Shown in pieces: positions 8,801 through 16,788 of a stretch of DNA of 64,000 bases. How positions within the stretch are numbered: the first letter of the stretch is position 1; every line of letters begins with the position of its first letter. Below the pieces are notes generated by a model. That model was not told the DNA's origin and did no database searches. It saw nothing but the letters and a program-made list of their open reading frames with translations. Position numbers and translations under genes: made by a program. The stretch covers positions 62,001 through 126,000 of the forward strand of contig NZ_MRCM01000019.1 in assembly GCF_002303885.1 (NCBI RefSeq). Direction: 5' to 3'. The stretch is from Flavobacterium sp. ACN2. GTDB taxonomy: Bacteria; Bacteroidota; Bacteroidia; Flavobacteriales; Flavobacteriaceae.

Positions 8801-11702
8801 ATTAAGCTATCCTGTTCCAGAAGATCTAACTGTCAAAGATGCAGAAACCGATAAGAAGTCTATTTTTCCTGATGATGAGGAGATCTTGGCTGATCATTTT
8901 AAAATGTATTATAAAGACGGGCTTCCGGAAGTTGAATATGGTGAAATTGAAATTATTGACAATGATACTGCCAATAACCTTACTGCAATTGTAAAAATAA
9001 GAGAGTATAAAATTATCAGTAGCGGACAGGAAATTAAAATTGGATTAGATAATTCTAATAAAACGAGATTTGACGGAGGAATTCTAACGATTGGAGATCA
9101 AAATTATCTGATTCAAAATATCGAAGTTAAACTTAAAAAAGATGAAAATTCTAAGGATGTTTTTGATTATGCTTTAATTGAAGTACTTAAAAAGGAAGTA
9201 ACTGACAAACTACATGCTGATGGAGATGCAACGATAGATTCTGAGCAGATTCAAAATATTGAACTTCCTGAAAGCAGATTGTGTACACTAGTGCAAAATA
9301 TGCAGACAGCTTCTAACTGGCATCAGCCTCAAATTGGATTCACAGTTCAATATCCTGAGAATTTAAATGTAATTCATCGTGAAGTTATAGATCACACCAA
9401 TGAAAACGGAGAGAATCTGCAAGTCGAAAAAACAAGAGGAGTTTGGAACAAAGCTGTAATTGAAAGAGTTTTTGAAGATTCGTACGAAATGCACGAAAAT
9501 GGAGAATACAAAGTAAATGAAGAAGGCGATCTGATTCCGTTGCCAACCGAAAGAAAACATTTAGGATTATATAAAGTTATTTTCAAAAACTTTAGTTTAC
9601 CTCAACATTCTCAATTTAAATCGGAGAAAGAAAACTCTGTGGAATGGTCAAATGGTATTGTCAGACTATTTACAAAAAGTGCTTTCAAAGAAGGAAATCC
9701 TGTTCCTGTAAAATCGAGAAAAGAGTTTAAGGTTTATAAAACCGAAAATATTGGTACAACTGGAAATCTAGTCTTATATATTGACGATCCTGATTTTAAA
9801 CTTGGTAATTACGTCACACAAACCATGGCGGAGGACTATGATGAAATTTTAGGTGCCGAAGATGGTCCTCGTGAAGAAAATGAGTCGCCAAGTTACCCTA
9901 ACGAGTATGTTTCTCAATGTGTAAACTACTATCCAAGCTACAAGGTTTATTTGTATGCAGATCCTGTTTCGGGAATTACAAAAGAAAATATTCAGCCAAG
10001 AGAAAATGAAAGTACGCACTACTCTAGTTTCGGGATCAGCACACATTCAAAGCCAGCTATCGGTTACAAATCAAAAATTAGTATTCCTTGTCCTATGTAT
10101 GCTGTTAAAGTTGAAAAAACGGAGAAACCAGAAGAGATTATAGGAGGCAGTTTGTATGCAACACGTCCAGATTTTTACAATCGTTCAACTTTTACTTTTA
10201 CAACTAAGTATAATGATGAACGAAAACCTTATGGGCTATTGCATTACAGAGCCAATGATGAAGATTTGTTGAATGTTTTATACAAACCGACAACCGTAAG
10301 TACAATTCGTGAAGAATTGAACAAACTAGGAGGAAATGATGAAATTGATTTTAATGCGAGATGGGCAGACTTTTTAGATTTTAATAGACCTGTTACAAGA
10401 GGCGAATATGACGTTTTTCCAAAAAATAATCCTGAAGAAAATTATCAGTTTCCAATGCCTGACAATGATGAGTTTATAGAATTAATTAATGATTTTATTA
10501 ACTGGCATAATCAAACACAAGGTACAAAAGAGAGAACAATAACTTCGATTACATCATTAAATCAGGTTCTAATTTCGCAAGGAGTTCAAGAGCCAATGTT
10601 AGCAGTTTATTTTATTGAACAAGCCATTCATAACGCCTTTGTTCCATTAACCGAAGTGCCTGTAATTTATGAGCATATCAAAGGTAATGACTATACACCG
10701 GTTAATAAAAAGCAGACTATTAAAGATAAAAATGGAAATGCTTTAAAGCCAACTGACACCGATTTTGACATTGCACCTATGATGAAAATGGTTAACGAAA
10801 GTGAAAACAGAGTCCAATTTACTGATTTCAATTTAGATGGAAACTCGCAAAATATCTATTTCTATGCTGTTCGTGAAATGGACATTAAAATGAATTTTGG
10901 AGAGTTTAGTGACCTTTTAGGACCTGTAAAATTAGTAGCTTCTACTCCACCAAAAACTCCTGAAATCAAAAGGATTATGCCAATTCTTGAAAATCAGGTG
11001 TTGGGAATTAAACCTGCTGTTCAGATTGAATTAAATGCATATCAACCAGAGTACAGAATCAGGAAAATTAATATTTATCGCGCGAATACAATGCTCGAAG
11101 CTCAGTCAATAAGAACGATGAAATTGGCTAAAGAAATTGTAATTGATGAAGATACTTTATCTGCAGATTTTGAAAATGTATGGACGGTCTATGACAATTT
11201 TGAAGATTTAGAGGAAGTTCCATTCGGAGATGGTCTTTTTTACAGAATCACGGTTTCTAAGCAAATTGAGTATGCTGATTCAGAATCAACAACAGAAAAT
11301 CCAATTATAAATAGTGATTATACTCCGTCACAGCCTTCAAAAATTACAGCAACAGTTATTGTTGATAATGTTTCACCTGAATCTCCTGTTTTAGAAGCCT
11401 CTGGAACTGTCACGGGAACAAATGGAGGAATGTTTACTTCTGTAGTTTTCAACTGGGAGAAAACAGTTTATAATGGTAAATATCATTTATACAAAATGAA
11501 CGGTCAAGGGAATTGGGAGAAGATTCATGAAATTTCAACAAATCTCGAAAATGTTGCCTTACCACTTCAGCAGACAAAATTAAAAACGGATGAATTGATT
11601 ATTAAAAATGAAGACGGAGACAGAATCTATCATCATTTTAAAGTACTCTCAGAAAACTCATCAGGCATGTTAAGCAGCGATGAAAAAATCCTAACTCTTT
11701 AA
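5871..11702 (+). CDS. Giant vWA-domain protein (1943 aa)
   Basis: The protein opens directly with a von Willebrand factor A domain (about residues 15-215). The MIDAS motif D-E-S-G-S lies at residues 23-27 and a later VTDG supplies a further metal-site residue, so divalent-metal-dependent binding is likely. An Ig-like segment follows (about 220-330), then a large uncharacterised region beginning near the conserved-looking stretch KGIHLRWMLNGKLG, and FnIII-like strands at the C-terminus. There is no signal peptide, transmembrane helix or sorting domain, which is odd for a vWA adhesin and suggests assembly inside the cell. The gene starts 15 nt after the previous giant gene, with an A-rich leader and no clear Shine-Dalgarno, as is usual in Flavobacteriia. 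A hairpin follows the stop. The function is unknown; a structural or adhesive role in a tail-like particle is inferred. Confidence 0.8.
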   Translation: MSSINLQENQLSGCATYVAIVVDESGSINGSEAQQIRDGLTSFINSQAQSNITLSLIGMSNSDTAVRLDNVIQKKIASNRQDFINWIDLYGLGNESIQSDYWASGLNVAKNLSVTPDIVFVVTDGLQVNNSEFLKNLFTELNLNSKVFVYGVTSSFDTIEELTTPLTNFLGRTPILKNDQTSALNSDYIRVSDFSTLGYELNRLATNLSDLQIGCFPSVSIIDDNLVYPSLKKGVRISKPCGTLVLKNKSRVPLTLSGGTKIHREKNLNGLIFKLSNSVTIPGKSEVEVPIRIEGKALALGHFSALVDVNSVFNPLGIKIDFNVGRESAIIDISSEKTNLQSAYLQIAAAGSRGIDSTKGIHLRWMLNGKLGDNHLPKGKLYDGQNSNSSFNKPDDFVKVYRAPYTKISQTLDLTQNPNVVDNRKALWIYKTANPQRSVYINFKDDKKYKLIKLGIDPLTNPIAFMQAYGNSLIEIETKTDLFFAAELDFSSPNASKSVKLETLSVAENKITASKNVSSRKTYTSEQLNNKIRVVAENGRSIRFKANYCLLNAIQFEFYSDFITNANVNGDWILKGKYGLDTDDFKVFEQLEPKLNAVHGKWLKFNDGEYVNIKNYKAKWNRPTVANDITDENIKDIVLEYIDLSKSGNSRAEKNIPFGDRIPINDPKDGEVQEYAENLTEISYLDLLNIAANDYHVARMLGLGCLDLDEEVYNGEYIYLTEYTTFGSLEDGIEGKEIQHLSMSIPTSVHTERMPLPVQLSKIVPGLNVDSDENPNNRITTPEGYSFDGKKRYVSLFMDDVMDYEAVNPNSKNDFFKSSLEYDGSTFTFPVYLGIDHKIASESIWKSPELSHDVEYKSIDQNLKESKYETVPINIPEPGKSVLNAIQEQTGENTYIYQGYGINIFSRAASGRQISIKSDIKPANNLMPPSNMNALLVTEENPLLFTSQSEQQLLGKITGADKTLIRIMFDYYSAQELLSYPVPEDLTVKDAETDKKSIFPDDEEILADHFKMYYKDGLPEVEYGEIEIIDNDTANNLTAIVKIREYKIISSGQEIKIGLDNSNKTRFDGGILTIGDQNYLIQNIEVKLKKDENSKDVFDYALIEVLKKEVTDKLHADGDATIDSEQIQNIELPESRLCTLVQNMQTASNWHQPQIGFTVQYPENLNVIHREVIDHTNENGENLQVEKTRGVWNKAVIERVFEDSYEMHENGEYKVNEEGDLIPLPTERKHLGLYKVIFKNFSLPQHSQFKSEKENSVEWSNGIVRLFTKSAFKEGNPVPVKSRKEFKVYKTENIGTTGNLVLYIDDPDFKLGNYVTQTMAEDYDEILGAEDGPREENESPSYPNEYVSQCVNYYPSYKVYLYADPVSGITKENIQPRENESTHYSSFGISTHSKPAIGYKSKISIPCPMYAVKVEKTEKPEEIIGGSLYATRPDFYNRSTFTFTTKYNDERKPYGLLHYRANDEDLLNVLYKPTTVSTIREELNKLGGNDEIDFNARWADFLDFNRPVTRGEYDVFPKNNPEENYQFPMPDNDEFIELINDFINWHNQTQGTKERTITSITSLNQVLISQGVQEPMLAVYFIEQAIHNAFVPLTEVPVIYEHIKGNDYTPVNKKQTIKDKNGNALKPTDTDFDIAPMMKMVNESENRVQFTDFNLDGNSQNIYFYAVREMDIKMNFGEFSDLLGPVKLVASTPPKTPEIKRIMPILENQVLGIKPAVQIELNAYQPEYRIRKINIYRANTMLEAQSIRTMKLAKEIVIDEDTLSADFENVWTVYDNFEDLEEVPFGDGLFYRITVSKQIEYADSESTTENPIINSDYTPSQPSKITATVIVDNVSPESPVLEASGTVTGTNGGMFTSVVFNWEKTVYNGKYHLYKMNGQGNWEKIHEISTNLENVALPLQQTKLKTDELIIKNEDGDRIYHHFKVLSENSSGMLSSDEKILTL

Positions 11703-11711
11703 AAAATTAAT

Positions 11712-11741
11712 AAATACCAATGATTTGATTCATTGGTATTT
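11712..11741 (+). terminator. Perfect 12-bp hairpin after the vWA gene
   Basis: Arms AAATACCAATGA (11712-11723) and TCATTGGTATTT (11730-11741) pair perfectly around a 6-nt loop and are followed by a short, imperfect T-rich tail. It starts 9 nt after the vWA stop. It is a probable intrinsic terminator or an attenuator that lowers transcription into the downstream fibre genes. Confidence 0.6.
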
Positions 11742-11792
11742 ATTTCGGGTCTCATTAAAATATTTAAAAGCAAAGAAATAAAACTAAATAAA

Positions 11793-12956
11793 ATGGCAAC
11801 AAGCAGAAATGACTTTCACAACAAATTCAACAATGGAGATATTCCGTCGCACTTTGACTTTGTCGAAATTTTTGACAATTTCGTTCATAGAGACGATGAC
11901 AAAGCCAATTTTCAAATGGTCGAAACAGGAACAGATAATCAGCATTATATTACTCCCGCACTTTTAAAAGCTGCATTTCAAAATGCGGGAATTATTGCGG
12001 GGAATTGTTATGTTCCTTACAAAGAATTTCAAGATAATTTTTCAGGATCATCTATTCAACTAGATTCTGCTCCTATTGCAGACAGTGCTAAAGTCTATAA
12101 AAACGGACAATTATTAAAGGAAATTGAAGATTATAATTTAAACTACGACAGTGGCGTACTTACTTTTACTGCTCCAATAAGCGGTCGAAATATTGAAATA
12201 AATTATTGGTCAAAAAATTTTGATACCGAAACTGAAGGATCTGATTATAATCCGATACTTGGAAGTTTGTCTATTCCTTACAAAGAGAACTTTGACGAAG
12301 AAACTTTTAACAATGATAAAATCACTTTAAAAGAAATACCTGTAAAAGATAGTATTAGAATCTATAAAAATGGCCAGCTACTTCGAGAAGGTGTAGGTAA
12401 AGATTATGCTGTAGATTATAACAATGGTAATATCACATTCTCAGCCGTAATAAGCGATCGTAATATCGAAGTTGATTATTGGTACAAAAGCACCGTGACT
12501 TTATCAGATTTAGAATTAAATACTAAATACGTTGACTTAACAACAGCTCAGACAATTGGAGGGAATAAAACTTTTACAGAAGAGGTTGAAGGTAAGAGCT
12601 TTATTAAAACCGGCGGAACTTCTAGTCAATTTTTAATGGCAGATGGTTCTGTATCAACTTCTCCTGGCTCTGATTACGATGCTGGACATGCGGGTTTTGG
12701 TATTCTAGCATTTGGAAATGGAGGTTATCAAAAATTCAGTAACGGGTTAATATTGCAATGGGCTCATTTAATGAGTAATGCCACTACCTATACTTTCCCT
12801 TTAAGCTGGCCAAATGGTGCTTTGAGTGTTATGGTATCGACTGTAAGAACAAATTCAGGAAGCAGAGGATACAACCATGTGGGAAATATTACTAAGAATA
12901 CTTATTACGCCCTTATCGATGCAAACGAAGGCTATATGTTCGCAATTGGATGTTAA
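11793..12956 (+). CDS. Phage-type tail fibre protein
   Basis: A 387-residue protein. I use the ATG at 11793 rather than the in-frame TTG at 11733, because the TTG lies inside the upstream hairpin. The N-terminal ~70 residues look like a fibre attachment segment. Two copies of a ~70-residue unit follow (about 74-139 and 160-230), each with the pattern 'YKNGQLL...DY...G.ITF...R.IE..YW'. Then come a 'TGGTSSQFLMADGS' linker common in fibre proteins and a C-terminal domain (about 315-387) with 'YQKFSNGLILQW' and a final 'YMFAIGC', which fits the gp53-like tail-fibre C-terminal family. No signal peptide is present. The next gene resembles a tail-fibre assembly chaperone, the classical phage gene order. 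Receptor binding at the particle tip is the expected role. Confidence 0.75.
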   Translation: MATSRNDFHNKFNNGDIPSHFDFVEIFDNFVHRDDDKANFQMVETGTDNQHYITPALLKAAFQNAGIIAGNCYVPYKEFQDNFSGSSIQLDSAPIADSAKVYKNGQLLKEIEDYNLNYDSGVLTFTAPISGRNIEINYWSKNFDTETEGSDYNPILGSLSIPYKENFDEETFNNDKITLKEIPVKDSIRIYKNGQLLREGVGKDYAVDYNNGNITFSAVISDRNIEVDYWYKSTVTLSDLELNTKYVDLTTAQTIGGNKTFTEEVEGKSFIKTGGTSSQFLMADGSVSTSPGSDYDAGHAGFGILAFGNGGYQKFSNGLILQWAHLMSNATTYTFPLSWPNGALSVMVSTVRTNSGSRGYNHVGNITKNTYYALIDANEGYMFAIGC

Positions 12957-12980
12957 ACTGTAAATAAAAAAACTAAAATT

Positions 12981-13349
12981 ATGTATAAAGCAACATATAA
13001 CGAAAACGGAGAATACACAGGTTTTTATGTAGAAGAAATTCATGAAAACATTCCTCAACCTAATATTGAATTAACTGAAGAAGAATGGCAACAAGGATTG
13101 TCAAAAAATTATAAAGTAATTGAAGGCAAACATGCTTTTTTTCCCGCTACTCAAAATAAAAACGAATTTTTAGAAAATTTAAGAATCAGAAGAAATGCAC
13201 TATTAGTTGAAAGCGATTGGACACAAGTAGAAGATTCTCCTCTTTCTGAAGAGAAAAAAATGGCTTGGAAAAATTACAGACAAGAGTTAAGAGATTTAAC
13301 TAATCAAGAAGATCTAACCGCTATTGTTTGGCCAACAAAGCCACTGTAA
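12981..13349 (+). CDS. Tail fibre assembly chaperone-like protein
   Basis: A 122-residue soluble protein. The C-terminal half carries the signature of phage tail-assembly chaperones of the Phage_tail_APC type: 'RRNALLVESDWTQVEDSPL', then 'W..YRQELRDL', then a terminal 'WPTKPL'. Such proteins fold or trimerise the fibre encoded just upstream, and this gene begins 24 nt after the tail-fibre stop. The N-terminal half (about residues 1-60) resembles a short fibre-chaperone head. It is one of the strongest pieces of evidence that the locus derives from phage-tail machinery and not from ordinary secreted adhesins. The family call rests on motif recognition, not a search. Confidence 0.75.
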   Translation: MYKATYNENGEYTGFYVEEIHENIPQPNIELTEEEWQQGLSKNYKVIEGKHAFFPATQNKNEFLENLRIRRNALLVESDWTQVEDSPLSEEKKMAWKNYRQELRDLTNQEDLTAIVWPTKPL

Positions 13350-13385
13350 TAGAAAAATCAAAAACTATTCTTTATTAAAATAAAT

Positions 13386-14258
13386 ATGGAAGAAAATATA
13401 ACATACAAACCTTTCGCTTATATCGATCAATATAGTCCAGCAGAAGGAACAACGGTTTATTATAATACTGAAAAGACTTTAGCCGTAAAAAAGAATGATT
13501 GCTCCTACGGAACATCTGGAAATCTAGTTACTTTAACAGCTTCCGCTAATAAATTTGTTTCAACTATAAGTGTTGCAGATGCAGATCTGCAAGCTCAATC
13601 ATGGCTAAATGCAAATGCGCAAGCTTATGCCAATAATACCGGAATTTGCACCATTAGAAGTACAGCATGGCGAGGAGAAAACCCGTCTTGTGTATTAGAA
13701 CCGTCAACAGCTTTGTTGCCTTTTGATTATATGATAATCAGATACAAATGGGCATTGGGCGCAGGTCGTGATTTGGATACTTTTACCGGGTTTGTCAGCA
13801 CAGGAACAGAATGGGATAATAAATATATGGGATTTGGTCATGGCAATGGAACTGAATTACCACAAAACAGCACAGCTATGCAATCCTACATTATGTATGC
13901 TGGAGACAATAGAAAAGATAACGGAGTTGAAGCTTGTCTAATCAATTTTGATAAACTTCTCTCAGACTATACTTCTTTAAAATCAGTTCCTGTTAGGATG
14001 GCTACAGCTTGGTTTGGTGAAATCGGAACAGGCAATATCGATGTCGAAATTACAACATACTCTGGAGGAACAATGCAAAAAGTAGATGCAGAATATGATT
14101 TCATTAACCTAGGAGGCTCACAGATACAACAGCTTACTTTTTCTAAAAACATTCCTAAACCACCTTCTTGGGTAAATGATATTGATCAAGTACCAAACAT
14201 TGGATATATAACTTACGATAAAGACACTTCTACAGCGAAGGTTGCAATAACTTATTAA
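13386..14258 (+). CDS. DUF5977-like domain protein, putative fibre/decoration protein
   Basis: A 290-residue protein without a signal peptide. Residues about 24-88 match the DUF5977 pattern known from Bacteroidota: 'TEKTLAVKKNDC.YG.SG..VTLTA.A', then an A/D/Q-rich helix-like segment with 'AQSWLNANAQAYANN.G.C'. The remainder (about 90-290) is beta-rich with many aromatics and glycines and looks like a lectin or jelly-roll binding domain, though I cannot assign a family. Its DUF5977 segment is paralogous to that in the next gene, which starts 3 nt after this stop, so the two are almost certainly translated from one mRNA and may have arisen by duplication. A surface-exposed decoration or binding role in the particle is inferred from context only. 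Confidence 0.65.
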   Translation: MEENITYKPFAYIDQYSPAEGTTVYYNTEKTLAVKKNDCSYGTSGNLVTLTASANKFVSTISVADADLQAQSWLNANAQAYANNTGICTIRSTAWRGENPSCVLEPSTALLPFDYMIIRYKWALGAGRDLDTFTGFVSTGTEWDNKYMGFGHGNGTELPQNSTAMQSYIMYAGDNRKDNGVEACLINFDKLLSDYTSLKSVPVRMATAWFGEIGTGNIDVEITTYSGGTMQKVDAEYDFINLGGSQIQQLTFSKNIPKPPSWVNDIDQVPNIGYITYDKDTSTAKVAITY

Positions 14259-14261
14259 AAT

Positions 14262-15407
14262 ATGGAAAATACAGGATACAAATCTTTTGAAACATTAGAA
14301 AGATATTACACAGATGATGGAACATCAACTGGTGAGACTAAACCAAATATCGTTACAGATCCAGATTATATTGCTCCTTTTCTAGATATTACAAATTGTC
14401 CTCCAGGTGCAAGATTTTATAATATCAAACAGACTAAAACTATAACTAGAAATAATTGTGGTCCAGGATATTCGGGAAGCACAGTAACATTAACTGCCAA
14501 TGCAAACCAATTTGTTTCAAATCAAAGTGAATTAGACGCAAACAACCAAGCAATTGCTTGGTTAGATGCCAATGCGCAGATATATGCTAATAATGTTGGG
14601 ACATGTGAAATTATTGATAATTCAAACCGTCCTAATGCTCCCATAATTTACAGTACCCTTTTAAGTGATTTAGAAATTAAAGTATTTTGGACTATTCCTG
14701 ATGATAATGCAGGAGTTACTGTGACTGGATATCAACTTTATAGAAAAGTCGGCTTGAATGGACAATGGTTAAGCCATAGAAACATAAACTCGAGAGATAT
14801 TACATCATTCACAGACACCCTGTTAAGTTATGAAACCACTTATCATTATAGAATACAAGCCCAAAATACATTAGGAAATTGGTCTAATGATAGCGAACCA
14901 ACTGCAGTAACAACAGCTGACAGACCTAACTGTTTTGTTGAAGGAACTTTAATTTCATTGTCAGATGGAACGCAATTGCCTATTGAGCAGATTACATTAA
15001 ACCAAATGTTACTTTCTTCAGAAATTGCTTCACTGAATGATACAAATAATGTAAACAATTTATATAAATGGTCTTGCAACTATTTACTAGAAAACCGAAT
15101 TAAATCTCCTGTTACGGGTATCCTTCCTTTGACTGCTCATAAAACAATCATTGTTAATGAAGGATTATTGGAAGCTACTCCAAGTCACTCTCAATTAATT
15201 CAGCGCAACGGAATTTGGAAATTTATTCCACTCGAAGATATTGTCGTAGGAGACAATTTGTATAACATCAACAAAAAAATCATTCCTGTGACTTCGGTTG
15301 TTGTTAATTTAGAAAAGAGAAATATTTATCCTCTAAGTTTGGCTCCTTCTCACACTTATTTTGCAAATGGAATCTTGACTCATAACATAAAACCTATAGA
15401 TAATTAA
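14262..15407 (+). CDS. DUF5977-FnIII-Hint self-processing protein
   Basis: A 381-residue protein with three modules: a DUF5977-like domain (about 52-116), a fibronectin type III domain (about 122-220) and a C-terminal Hint (hedgehog/intein) domain (224-375). Hint features are visible: the domain starts with Cys224 in 'NCFVEGTLISLSDG', has a T-x-x-H block (T306-H309, 'TPSH') and ends in 'YFANGILTHN' with His374-Asn375. Only six residues follow the Asn, so no toxin cargo is attached. By analogy with hedgehog and bacterial intein-like domains, the Cys could cut before residue 224, releasing the DUF5977-FnIII part or joining it to a nucleophile. No signal peptide is present. The SET-domain gene begins 10 nt downstream. 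Confidence 0.75.
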   Translation: MENTGYKSFETLERYYTDDGTSTGETKPNIVTDPDYIAPFLDITNCPPGARFYNIKQTKTITRNNCGPGYSGSTVTLTANANQFVSNQSELDANNQAIAWLDANAQIYANNVGTCEIIDNSNRPNAPIIYSTLLSDLEIKVFWTIPDDNAGVTVTGYQLYRKVGLNGQWLSHRNINSRDITSFTDTLLSYETTYHYRIQAQNTLGNWSNDSEPTAVTTADRPNCFVEGTLISLSDGTQLPIEQITLNQMLLSSEIASLNDTNNVNNLYKWSCNYLLENRIKSPVTGILPLTAHKTIIVNEGLLEATPSHSQLIQRNGIWKFIPLEDIVVGDNLYNINKKIIPVTSVVVNLEKRNIYPLSLAPSHTYFANGILTHNIKPIDN

Positions 15408-15417
15408 TATAGGTATT

Positions 15418-15759
15418 ATGCACCCCTTTCGAATAAATACAGAAGAGCCTACTAACAATAAAATACATTCTGTAAAAAATATATCTATCAATGAATTTAT
15501 TGGAATATGGGTTACTGACAAGCCAATAAGCAACAAATCACGATGCTTATTTCAACCTCAAATGCTAAAAAAGTGGTGGGAAACGGATGATTTAGGTAGA
15601 TTTTGCAATCATTCTTTTGATCCAAATACAATTGTAATACAGTATTCTGATAAGCTAATATTAAAAGCTTGTAAAATGATCAAAAGTAATGAAGAGATAA
15701 CTGTTGATTATAGAGAGATAACAAGTTTTACCGGATATACACCATATACGGATTTTTAA
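15418..15759 (+). CDS. Minimal SET-domain protein (putative lysine methyltransferase)
   Basis: A 113-residue protein with the two key SET motifs: 'RFCNHSFDPN' (residues 61-70, the N-H-S block that binds S-adenosylmethionine) and 'EEITVDYRE' (92-100, with Tyr98 at the catalytic position). The usual cysteine after NHS is Phe, and no post-SET zinc motif is present. The N-terminal SET half is short. Small single-domain SET proteins are known in bacteria, where their targets are mostly unknown. Here the gene sits between a Hint protein and three fibre-like genes, so it may modify a particle component or be a cargo/effector; both are inference. The start is the ATG 10 nt after the previous stop. 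An inactive remnant is also possible, given its size. Confidence 0.65.
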   Translation: MHPFRINTEEPTNNKIHSVKNISINEFIGIWVTDKPISNKSRCLFQPQMLKKWWETDDLGRFCNHSFDPNTIVIQYSDKLILKACKMIKSNEEITVDYREITSFTGYTPYTDF

Positions 15760-15779
15760 AATTTAAAAAATACCACAAA

Positions 15780-15881
15780 ATGAACACAAACCATAATAGA
15801 ATAAAAGTCGCTGATTTAGAAACAAATCAGCCTGATAAAATTTTAACAACAAACTCCAGTGGCGAACTGGAGTTTAGTGAT
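15780..15881 (+). repeat. Leader-module direct repeat, copy 1
   Basis: First of three 102-bp in-frame copies encoding the 34-residue fibre N-terminus. It differs from the copy at 16789 at only about eight positions, so duplication was recent or is being homogenised. Confidence 0.85.
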
Positions 15882-16784
15882 ATTAATAATATTAGAGCAG
15901 ACAGCTACAATGGACTAGATTATGTAGAAGAAGGAAAAGCTTTGGATGCTAGACAGGGGAAAGTTTTAAAAGACTTAATATATAATAGTGCATATGCTCC
16001 CCATTTAGAAGAGTTAATTCCAAATTATTTTTTACCAAATGAAACAAATAACGTAATAATAAGAGGCTCGTTCTTTACACCAACAACTACTGTTGCAATC
16101 GAAGGGCAGATTATAAATTATGTTAAATTCAAAAGTGATAATGAAATTCATGTAAATTTAACTACTGGTCTAAATGAAGGTATTTTTGATGTAACCATTA
16201 ACAATAATCAAATATCAAAGACATATACTGACAAGTTATTAATCAACTTAGGACAAGTAAGCTCCCCTATCGCTTCATCATGGTCAAACCTATTATCAAC
16301 TCCTAATATTTCTGAAGAAGGAAGCATTAAAGTCTCGACCAATGGAATTACTCAAGGTGCTGATTGGAAAATTATACCTGCAAATGAAAATTTTCGAATA
16401 ATAGCTGTTAGCAAAGAATCTCCTTTTAATGCTGGATATCTATTTGATGCTATTAGTGCGGGCGGAACAATTCAATTAATATCAACAGCCGATAACACTA
16501 AAAAAGTTTGGTTTATGTTTAGATGGTTCTCTGCTTTAGGAGGGAATGCTAGATTATATAATAGTTTTGGGGAAGACTCTGGAGATGCTTCAGCTACAAT
16601 TGCTTATGGTCCTCCACATGGCAAAATTGCTACAATTGAAAGAAAGGCAGGTATTTGGAAATTTTATGTAAATAACGTATTAATTAAATCATATACCTCA
16701 AGTATTAATGAAGAACTATTGATTCGATTTCGTGTAAATAATCAAGAAGTTACAGGAATTAAATATGTAAAATTAGCAACTTAA
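15780..16784 (+). CDS. Fibre-like protein with shared leader module, copy 1
   Basis: A 334-residue protein without a signal peptide. Residues 1-34 are the leader shared with the products starting at 16789 and 19484 ('MNTNHNRIKVADLETNQPDK' and on to 'GELEFSD'). A short linker is followed by an IPT/TIG-like beta domain (about 85-155) and a larger beta-sandwich-like C-terminal region (about 165-334) rich in aromatics, such as 'KVWFMFRWFSALGGNARLYN', that may be a carbohydrate-binding fold. The architecture 'constant N-terminus plus variable tip' is typical of phage tail fibres, in which the N-terminus docks to the baseplate or another fibre. The next gene begins 4 nt after the stop. Ligand and partner are unknown. 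Confidence 0.65.
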   Translation: MNTNHNRIKVADLETNQPDKILTTNSSGELEFSDINNIRADSYNGLDYVEEGKALDARQGKVLKDLIYNSAYAPHLEELIPNYFLPNETNNVIIRGSFFTPTTTVAIEGQIINYVKFKSDNEIHVNLTTGLNEGIFDVTINNNQISKTYTDKLLINLGQVSSPIASSWSNLLSTPNISEEGSIKVSTNGITQGADWKIIPANENFRIIAVSKESPFNAGYLFDAISAGGTIQLISTADNTKKVWFMFRWFSALGGNARLYNSFGEDSGDASATIAYGPPHGKIATIERKAGIWKFYVNNVLIKSYTSSINEELLIRFRVNNQEVTGIKYVKLAT

Positions 16785-16788
16785 AAAA

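Noticed and set aside
9392..9586. Antisense reading frames inside the giant genes as real genes
   Set aside because: Short - strand frames of this kind overlap long, well-supported coding sequence and show no domain or start-site support.
11733..11792. TTG start giving a 407-residue tail fibre
   Set aside because: The TTG lies within the second arm of the terminator hairpin, and the ATG at 11793 fits the fibre N-terminus.
14262..15407. Polymorphic toxin with Hint release domain
   Set aside because: Only six residues follow the Hint Asn and no immunity gene is recognisable downstream.
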